Positions 56,450 through 64,000 of a stretch of 64,000 nucleotides of DNA are shown here, piece after piece (positions within the stretch are counted from its first letter, which is position 1; the number at the start of each line of letters is the position of its first letter). The notes below the pieces were generated by a model that was given only the letters and a program-made list of their open reading frames with translations, searched no databases and had not been told where the DNA came from. A program made the position numbers and the translations under genes. Source of the stretch: Kingdonia uniflora (Eukaryota; Streptophyta; Magnoliopsida; Ranunculales; Circaeasteraceae); the NCBI GenBank assembly GCA_014058105.1, contig JACGCM010001511.1:1922001-1986000 (forward strand), read 5' to 3'.

Positions 56450-58990
56450 ATATTTTTATTTTTATTTTGTTTAAGGAAAAGAACAAATTTATTAATAAAA
56501 AACAAGGACTACAAAGCAGAATAGAGAAGACTCATACCAAGAGGAATGAGGGAGACCTCTAACAATTCCTAGGGGGATGCATCAACAAAATCTGAAACAA
56601 GGCAACTGGTACTTATCATGAAACAAAGCAGATGTAATAAAATTAGGAGCGACATCCTAGATGCAGAGAGAAGGTGCAATGTAGATAGCCTTGTTAGCAT
56701 TAATATCAGAAACCGCATTCCCTTCTCTGAAGATGTGCAACACTATGTATTGTATAGAGCTGTGGAAGCATTGATCCGTCTAATTCTAAGCTTCCAAAGG
56801 ACCTTAAGCACATTATGGGAGAGCATGCAAGCAATAGAAGAGGAGTCCAGCTCAATCCATAAGTGAGAGATATTCTTAGTATTAGCATGCTCTAGGCAAA
56901 TGATCAAAGCAGTAAGATCAGCAAAAAATCAGTTTAATGGCCAATACTAATCCCGCAAGTAGAAATAAAATGGCCTAAATAACTTTTGAAAACTCCACCA
57001 CTGCTAGCAACCCCAGGGTTCCATTTAGAGGCTCAATCTGCAATGAGTTTAATAAAGGGAGCAGTGGGGGCAGTCCAAGAAAAGAAGGTAATTTTTAGAG
57101 CTGAAGGCAATTAGCCCATAACCCCAAGCTTGTTTAAGGTACAGAAGTCAGAAGAAAGCATAGTACAAGAAGAAGGAGAATTTGAGTCTCTAATCCAGCC
57201 CTTTAGGTTAGAAATGCTTTGAGCAATATAAATAAAGACATCATCACATCTGATAGCATTCCTAGCTTTCCAAATAGCCCATAGGCCAGAAATAATAGTA
57301 CATTGCCAAAGATTACCCAACTGAGGGTTTAGGTTATGCTTGATAACCAACTTGATCAAGCAAAAAGGGGTATATAGATGGGAGTGATTCCTCCCAAAAA
57401 TAGCAGCAATCTAGGCCCAAATCACCTTGGCATTAGAGCATTCAATGAAAAGATGTTGAGGGGTTTATAAGCAAGAGGGTTGGAGACATAAGGAGCAGCA
57501 AGAAAGAATAACCATGCCTCTAGAACTTAGATTTTTATATGTAGAAACCTTCTCATTATACAATTTCCAAGCAAATAAGATACATTTTGGGGCAGTCGGC
57601 TGAGACCATAATGACTTACCCCAGAAAACAAAATAACTATGCTTACTAACATGCTCAAAAGCTTCCTTGAAAGTAAGAGATCATGTGGATGTATGTATTC
57701 ACACAATCAAGTCATCAATAAGAGAAGCGGGAATAGGAATCTGATGAATCGCATTACAAAGGGCAAGGAAATGGTCTTGAAGGACAGTAGCTAGGCACCA
57801 ACTGTTGCTATCCACAAAGTGATAGACTTTAGCCTTAAGAGCTTTGAAAATACTATTAGGAATATGAAGAGACAAACTAATAGGAGCAGAGAGCCACTCA
57901 TCATTCCAGAACTGAATAGAGTTACCATTACCCACAATCTATTTGGATTGAGATTGGATAGAAGGGAGCACACTCTTACGACCAGACTAGAGAGAAGACC
58001 TCTTAAAATATAAAATAGAAGAGTTATTAGTGGCCAAAAATTTAGCTCTCATCATGCATGCCCAATGGGACTTCTCAAATAGCATCTCAAAAGAAAGTTT
58101 GTACATTACAGTAGTGTTTAGAGAAGAGAGATCACAAATACCCAGTCCTCCCTCAATAATTGGAAGGCACATAACAGCCCAAGAGACAGTAACTAGCCGT
58201 GTTATGTTAGGATCCCCAGAGCAAATAAAATTCTTAAGCCAAGTTTCAAGAGCTTTAATAAGAGAGGCAGTCCATTTGTAAACAAAAAGGTTGTATGTTA
58301 AGATACCCAAAATCGTAGCTTTGACAAACAAGACTCCACCAGCCAATGAGAGCAACATCCCTTTCCAAGTGGCAAGCTTAATCTTGACTCTATCAATGAT
58401 ACCTTGGAGGTGGGTCTTCCTTGGGGGACCTTTAATCAAAGGGACCCCAAGAAAAGAGAAAGGAAACACATCCTTCTGCATCCCAATAATCGAGAGGATT
58501 TGAGACCTTCTACAATGAGAAAACTTCCCATAAACAATTATTCTTTTAGGTTTGCTAACTAACCACCTGACTAGAGGCAAGTTCATAGCTAGAGGAAAGC
58601 CTTATAAGACATCTCATATATTTAGAAAGTCCTCTGCAGAAAATGAAAATGTCATCTGCATATAGAATATGGGTGGGAGCAGGAATGCCTTTAAAGAAGG
58701 CAATGGGAGATAGATTTCCAGTAGCAACAAGAGTAGAGATGTCTCCACTTAAGACCTCCTTAACAATACAAAAGAGAATTGGAGATAAGGGGCCTCCCTG
58801 CCTGAGACCCCTAGTACAAGCAAAGAGCCTTAGGGAGCATTATTAACCAGGATGAAAAGGAGAGAAAACTTAAAAATAGAGAGAATCCAGTTAATAAAAG
58901 TATTAGAAAAACCAAATAAGTGCATAATAAAATGGGAAAGTACAGCTTATTGTGGGCCATGAAGCTTCCCAATAGCATCAAACTGTAATG
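56450..58990 (-). mobile_element. LINE fragment: RT, thumb, zf-RVT and RNase H, minus strand
   Basis: On the minus strand: F-G-F-S-N-T-F-I-N-W (about 58925), G-L-R-Q-G-G-P-L-S-P (about 58805) and I-L-Y-A-D-D-I (about 58670) from the RT. The thumb is open at 58586-57987 (F-P-F-S-F-L-G-V-P-L, E-G-G-L-G-I). Next come a W-N-D-E-W segment (57935-57699), a zf-RVT pattern (C-C-S-L-C ... H-L-F-I-E-C, 57515-57430), W-A-I-W-K-A-R-N-A-I (57270) and a decayed RNase H (56930-56590; W-I-E-L-D-S-S). An A-rich tail on this strand lies at about 56450-56480. The 5' part is missing, the usual LINE truncation. Confidence 0.87.
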
Positions 58991-59144
58991 ATCAAATGGC
59001 TGAAAGATGGTAGCAATAACACATGCTACTTTTAATGTGACCAAATGAAAAAATGTAAGAACCAAATTCTTTTAATTTTTTATGAGAATGATATGTAGCA
59101 CAGCTAAATCAGGAAGAAATCAAAGAGTTTATTGCTGAATCATA

Positions 59145-59539
59145 GAGCATCTCCAACAGAGAATGTATGTTATTCTGGTTTTGAATATTAGTATTCGGAA
59201 TAGCATACCACTTTGCTCCAATAGATTTATCTCCAAATTCCGTTTATTTATTAAAATTGGAACCCACAATATTATTTTATGTGAGAGAGGGAATATTTTT
59301 ATTAAAAATTGGGACCCACAATGTTCCTTAGAGAGAGAAAAGAAAGGAAGAGAAGAAATATTTGTAGAGAACCCACAAAAGTAGTATGTACATACCACTC
59401 TCCAAGTTTCGGATTTACATACTTTGGAGGAGTATGGGGGTGAGTATGTTGAACACTATACCCCTGTTGGAAGGAGTTTTTGCAAAAGTATGTAAAAAGT
59501 GTAACAGCATACAATGCTCCAATGCTGTTGGAGATACTC
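59145..59539. mobile_element. MITE, Tourist/PIF-Harbinger-like
   Basis: Starts GAGCATCTCCAACAG and ends CTGTTGGAGATACTC, an inverted repeat of 15 bp with one mismatch; weaker inverted similarity extends inward (aatgtatg / catacaat). Length 395 bp with no coding capacity. Flanks ATA (59142-59144) and TTA (59540-59542) could be a decayed 3-bp duplication. Superfamily is inferred from the duplication size. Confidence 0.7.
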
Positions 59540-59997
59540 TTACAACACAGTTCACTTCCGAAGTATAATAGAAAATCATTCACTAGACTTGATCTCTAAT
59601 GACTAGGTCAAATTGGAATGCTCACTAGCCTGATGAGAGTCGTCTCTCCTCCCCCCCTCAAGCCCTACCCGCTTAGGTTTCCCCCGCCTCCGAAACCCTA
59701 ATCTCTCCTTTTAAAATTATCCCTTTCCTGCATTCTGTAAATCACTGCCCTAGTACGGATGTTTTACTTTGGCTTTTGTGCCAACTTTTCCCATTACTCT
59801 TTTTTGTTATTTTATTATCTCGTGCTTTTCTCAATCATCTACTCACCATCCCCTCCTTTTGTCATTTTGGTGATTGCAGCTTCAGCTTATCATTCAGATC
59901 TGTTGTCACTTTTTACAACGGATATTTTCTTTTAAAATTTGTTGTTCTTAACCACAATTCAAAATTTCGTATCTTCTCTCTCAATTTAGAGTTCTCA

Positions 59998-60290
59998 TGG
60001 CCACGATTAACTCATAGATTGGCACTAGAGTTCCTGGCAAGACATATGCTGCCATTGCTTCCTCCAACCCCCCACTTGCGGAGACAATCACAATCCGTAA
60101 GTGTGCTTCTCTCAAAAAGATAGTTAATCCTTTGTGTTTTTCTCCAATCAAGATCTACAGCTTGCTGAAGTAGAATGTTCAAATACCTTGGTCATGAAGT
60201 TCCCTGTTGGTAGGCCCTCTGTTGATGATATCCAAAACCAGATCAAGGCAGCTTGGGGTTTAAGCAAAATTCCAGTGATTGGTCTGTTAC
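59998..60290 (+). pseudogene. DUF4283-like / LINE ORF1 fragment
   Basis: M-A-T-I-N at 59998, then a stop and G-K-T-Y-A-A-I-A-S-S-N-P-P. After a gap, L-A-E-V-E-C-S-N-T-L-V-M-K-F, G-R-P-S-V-D-D-I and A-A-W-G-L-S-K-I-P-V-I-G (60160-60285). The last pattern (K-F-x-x-x-R-P-S-x-x-x-I ... W-G-L) is typical of the DUF4283 region carried by plant LINE ORF1 and related proteins. The upstream 59626-59770 leader contains 'aaaccctaa', as in plant 5' leaders. Ends abruptly. Confidence 0.6.
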
Positions 60291-60459
60291 ACCCAATACC
60301 ATAGTTTATATACTAAATACGGCCCATAAGTAGTAAGTCATTAACTGGGTTGGAACCTATTCCATCCTTTATTAGTAGCATTAACTAATTATAGGTTCTA
60401 TTATTTATAACTTTTATCTAATTAAATGGTACATAATGCCTTTTTTTTTCTCCCTTTAG

Positions 60460-61841
60460 GGCATCTTAATTGCAAGTACTGCTTTGTAGTGCTTTTTGGT
60501 ACATACAGGGTTCATCAGAAAGGTGGTGAAACTAGTACAAATATCATTGCTTCAATCTTTGCGTGGTCACGAGGGCTTGCTCATAGGTATCGACTTAATA
60601 GACGAGGATGCAATAGTTATACTTATCTTCTTAGATGTTAGCAATGTCACTAATTGTTTATTAATTGCTTTTGCTGGAGACCATTCGATGCCAGTACTTG
60701 ACCTGACGAACCCTCAACATAAGTGAGTTACCCCAGAGTTGTTGTTTTCACTTGTATATTTTTTTTACTTCATCTGCCAAACACCAATAACCATGACATG
60801 TCACTTTCTCCTCCTATACTATGCCTTCAAAAGCATTTAGAGAGTACATATTTACTATAGAGTATAAATGACATGCTATAGTATCTGACAAACACACTAC
60901 TTTCTGATGGTCCGTTTTGCACTACTTAAATACAATAAACATTGTAGGTCCTATGAATTCATGAAAACTACATCATGTTGTCAAATCACATTTAGAAGCA
61001 TAAATTATATTTTATGTCTTAGCTTGCACATGGTAACTTGAACTGTCCTCAAAATAACTTCACAAATTTTTGTATACGCGAGAAAATGCTAGTGAAACAC
61101 TAAATAGTTGCATTTGGTGGAAAGTAGATTTAGGGAGACTCTTATTACCACCTGATTATCATATCACATATACTTTGAGGATCATTTTGTCTTTTACCTA
61201 AGAATTTGCTCTGTCCGCTTTTCATAATCTTGTTTCAGATACGTGTCTATAGTAATACAATAAATACTATTTTACCAAATAATAAGAACTTTGATGATCA
61301 TTTAATTTTTTCGTTTTTAATATTATTATTTTATATATTTACATGCTAATCTGATATTTATATCTTTATGATGCCGTTTAGAGGTCCTTGGGGAGCTCTT
61401 TCTCCAGTTCCCGAGAACAATGCAATTGTAGTTGATTACCAGGTTAGTGGATAAGGTGTTTATATGCATTTTACCTTTTAGCTATACATATGTTCTTTGA
61501 AATTTAAAGCACTTGGCATGCCCTACAGGGTGGATCTCTTTATGCCGTTGTGGGTGATTCTTATGCATATTGTTGGGATGTGGTACGTATGTTTCAAGGT
61601 GAAGACAATGCTTATCAAGATTGTTATTGTGATGAAATACAAAATTGCAATATTATGCCGAAGAAAATAATTTATCTCTTCTCTTTTATTCCAGAATGTG
61701 TCATAGAAAGTATGTGATTCTGATCTATTTCAAACTTTGTTTTCTATTGCTGCTATTTAGGAAACTGGTCAAATCAAAACAGTTTTCAAGGGGCACTCAG
61801 ACTACTTGCATTGTGTTGTTGCGCGAAACTCAAGGAATCAG
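60460..61841 (+). pseudogene. THO complex subunit 6-like (WD40) gene fragment, four exons
   Basis: THO6 belongs to the THO/TREX mRNA export complex in the nucleus. Exons: about 60460-60722 (end P-V-L-D-L-T-N-P-Q-H, GT at 60723), 61382-61442 (G-P-W-G-A-L-S-P-V-P-E-N-N-A-I), 61529-61582 (G-D-S-Y-A-Y-C-W-D-V) and 61761-61841 (E-T-G-Q-I-K-T-V-F-K-G-H, then L-H-C-V-V-A-R-N-S). All borders are clean GT-AG and exons 2-4 join in frame. The first exon is only weakly recognisable and has a shift. The C-terminal half is not found before the CACTA terminus. Fragment, not a functional gene. Confidence 0.82.
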
Positions 61842-62990
61842 GTAAGTTTTCTTTTTCATCTTATTTTCCAGTTTCTTCTGGCTGTGGCCTTTTGTCAGTT
61901 GGCTTTCTGTTTCTGGTCCTTGAAAAATTACTCATGATATAAAGTATAAAAGCTTACTTTGTCGCTGGAAGTAATTCTTTGGTATAATAAGAAGGGTAGC
62001 GACGAATTATTTTTATGTTATACGCCTGGAACTACATACATAATAAGTGCCTAGGTGTGAAGGGTTCGCACCGTAGTCTGATTTGGGGTGAAAAAGATTA
62101 CATACATATAGGAAAGATGCAAAGTTAGTGTCAAATTTATTGCGTAGAAACACTCCTTTATGGAAAGAACCACAAGGATTACCGACATGAAAACTTTTAC
62201 TTGTTTGTAAATGTTCAAGCAAAATAGGATGGAACTGCTCCAAATGTTGGTTAAACAGTCTAGTGTCTTAGTTTGTCAAGTATTTCTTGCATGTGATATA
62301 CAAATTTTTCATTCTCTCCTACTTCCAGAAGTGTTAAGCTCCACATACCCATTTTGGCAGCTGTGACACTACCTAGAAAATAGAAAGATGTGGAACTCTA
62401 TTTTGCTAGTTATGTCAAAAGAGTATTGTATAATCTATGAAAGTGCAAAGGATTTATACATTTTTTTCCCATGTTTACCGAGTTAATGAGAAGTTGATGG
62501 ATTACTATCCTGTCACACTATTTATTAACACATTTTTGTCTTGCCTTTTTTTGAACCTCATTATAGAAACCAAGTATTATTAACTAGAAAGACTCTATAA
62601 GTTAGAAGTATTGTATCCAAGTACGTCTAATTTGGAGTATCTAGCTGGCACGAAAGAAGTTTAGATTTACCCTTGTAGCTGACACTAAAGATGTTTAATT
62701 TGTATGCTTTTACAGGTTTACAAATTGATCCAGATTAGTATAAACACATAAAGGCACTCAAAGGGTGTAAGCATTCTGGCAGTGAAACATTCGAGACCCT
62801 TCTTTATGGTTGCTTTATTAGATTTTTTGTGCATTGGTTAAGTTTATCAGTGATTTAGCTCTATAATTCAAATAATGAAATGATTAAGTTCAAACACATT
62901 GTATTGAATGAAAGTAATATAATTTTTGTAGAATATGCTGGTGGTCCTATAAAGAGGAGGACAGGGCTGTGAATTGACAATATTTAATTT
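61842..62990. other. No gene recognised; probable CACTA interior or THO6 intron relic
   Basis: AT-rich sequence after a good GT donor at 61842. The next THO6 exons were looked for and not seen. Short frames show no motif. Confidence 0.45.
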
Positions 62991-63374
62991 TTAATTTTTT
63001 TTTTCTATTTTTCGATGTATTGACGTCATTTTAAAAATGTCATTGTTGATATATGAAAACACTACCACGTCACTTTAAATATGACGTTAAAAGATTTCAA
63101 CTACGTCATTTTTTAATGACGTTATTTAGTGACGTCAATAAAATACATTAGCCGGCCGTGCACTGGAATTTGTATCAATAACATCATTTCTTAAAACCCC
63201 TTATACGTCACTTAATTAATGACGTTAGTGCCTATCTTTCCTCGTCACTTATTTAATGACGTTGTTAGTCCCTACCTTTCCACGTCATCGCCTTCGACAT
63301 CATTTGTACAAATGACATTAAATCCCTTTTACATCATTTTTTTAATGACGTAAAAACCCGTATTTATTATAGTG
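62990..63374 (-). mobile_element. CACTA (EnSpm) transposon, left terminus in inverted position
   Basis: Ends TATTTATTATAGTG at 63374. Reversed it reads CACTATAATAAATACG, matching the terminus at 30841 (CACTACAACAAATACG) at 14 of 16 bases. At least ten subterminal ACGTCA/TGACGT motifs lie at 63020-63350. The flank is TGG (63375-63377), which is CCA read in element orientation and equal to the flank at 30842. Neighbouring reading frames show it is the other end of the same insertion. Confidence 0.85.
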
Positions 63375-63573
63375 TGGGTTACCTCTACAAGTTTAAAATG
63401 CACCTTTACGTGCTGATCCTTTCTATTCTCATTCGCCTCCCTCATCCTATCCAACTCTTCTACAAATTCCCGATTACATTCAAGTACATCATCTTCACGC
63501 GAGCGAGCTGAATCCAATTCGACCAGGATAATATAAAGATTTTAATACAGTTCGATTCAGGATACAACCAATA

Positions 63574-63610
<37 letters not shown>

Positions 63611-64000
63611 CAGTTATAAATTATAATTTCTAACATCTGCGATGTACAAATACTTTTGGACTCCTATTTGATCAGGGTACACTATCAGATAAACGCTCCA
63701 TGAGGTATATTGTAAAATCTACGGTACATACTTTTTGCTATGCTACTTTGTATATAGAGCGTTAGATTTATTTTTCTATGTACTACATTAGTGTTATTTT
63801 CCTGCAACTGATAACAAAATTTTCAAGCTACATCTACATCCTATTGACTTGGTAGCTTAATTTCGATATAACATACAAGTCAAAAGACCTATTCCGATCT
63901 ATATCCTGTAGCTCCGCTTGCACAGACAGCAAGGCTGTAGAGATCTTTTTTTCCCTGGCAAGCCGAGTCTCTAGATCTTTTATTTTGAGAGTCATTTCTC
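63375..64000 (-). pseudogene. Element D antisense coiled-coil gene, N-terminal part, inverted
   Basis: Minus-strand coding stretch 63520-63375 (D-S-A-R-S-R-E-D-D-V-L-E, V-E-E-L-D-R-M-R-E-A-N-E-N-R) runs to the CACTA end. Taken without the CACTA and one CCA, it stays in frame with 30845 onward. A second coiled-coil piece (K-I-K-D-L-E-T-R-L-A-R-E) lies at 64000-63895. The gap of about 370 bp between them holds an (AT)n run and may be an intron or an insertion. The orientation is opposite to the rest of the gene at 30842-45557. Confidence 0.75.
63574..63609. repeat. (AT)n microsatellite
   Basis: About 17 AT units within the gap of the inverted coiled-coil gene piece; probably variable in length. 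Confidence 0.9.

Noticed and set aside
63060..63075. 'cactaccacgtcac' as a CACTA terminus
   Set aside because: It matches only CACTA and lies inside the subterminal repeat zone of the terminus at 63374, with more repeats on its outer side.
1..64000. A novel defence or biosynthetic gene system
   Set aside because: No intact non-transposon gene was found; all clusters are explained by transposons or gene fragments.

Overview
The window is nuclear DNA of a flowering plant, most likely a eudicot. The evidence is GT-AG split gene fragments, 'aaaccctaa'-type leader sequence, Tat-lineage Ty3/gypsy elements, plant L1-type LINEs and CACTA termini. It is an AT-rich, repeat-dominated accessory region. 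I found no intact host gene, tRNA, rRNA, CRISPR array or bacterial feature. Almost every protein-like stretch is either a retrotransposon part or a broken piece of a plant gene.

Layout. A LINE remnant (1-3240, +) is followed by host-gene fragments that all lie on the minus strand: a receptor-like kinase (3290-4235), a PDR/ABCG transporter (4340-25128), a NOC3-like fragment (26232-26756) and a DUF4378/TRM-like fragment (28500-29516). The PDR gene is split inside an exon by LTR element A (6117-23590, +). Element A is itself split by a 4.8-kb non-coding LTR element, B (12754-17518, -). A CACTA transposon terminus ends at 30841. From there to 52841 lies LTR element D (-), which contains the complete LTR element C (31056-44688, -). 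Element D abuts the 3' part of a Ty1/copia element (52842-54126, +). Next come LINE pieces on both strands (55850-58990), a MITE (59145-59539), a DUF4283-type piece (59998-60290) and a THO6-like gene fragment (60460-61841, +). The window closes with the other CACTA terminus (about 62990-63374) and a further piece of element D's antisense gene (63375-64000, -).

How the parts work together. Elements A, C and D share one plan: LTR, gag, zinc knuckle where visible, protease, reverse transcriptase, two RNase H domains, integrase, a tandem-repeat block unique to each element, and then genes on the opposite strand encoding a coiled-coil protein, with an acidic tail in A and C. This is the Tat-lineage plan. 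Element B keeps related LTRs and a related leader but carries only tandem repeats inside (LARD-like).

The most striking observation concerns the two CACTA termini at 30841 and 63374. They have matching TIRs and the same 3-bp flank (CCA), and they interrupt one and the same antisense coiled-coil reading frame. The left terminus and its flank are inverted and lie 32.5 kb away. This implies a large inversion with one breakpoint inside the CACTA element, or else a misassembly. All five host-gene fragments have the same orientation relative to the CACTA, so it may have captured them.
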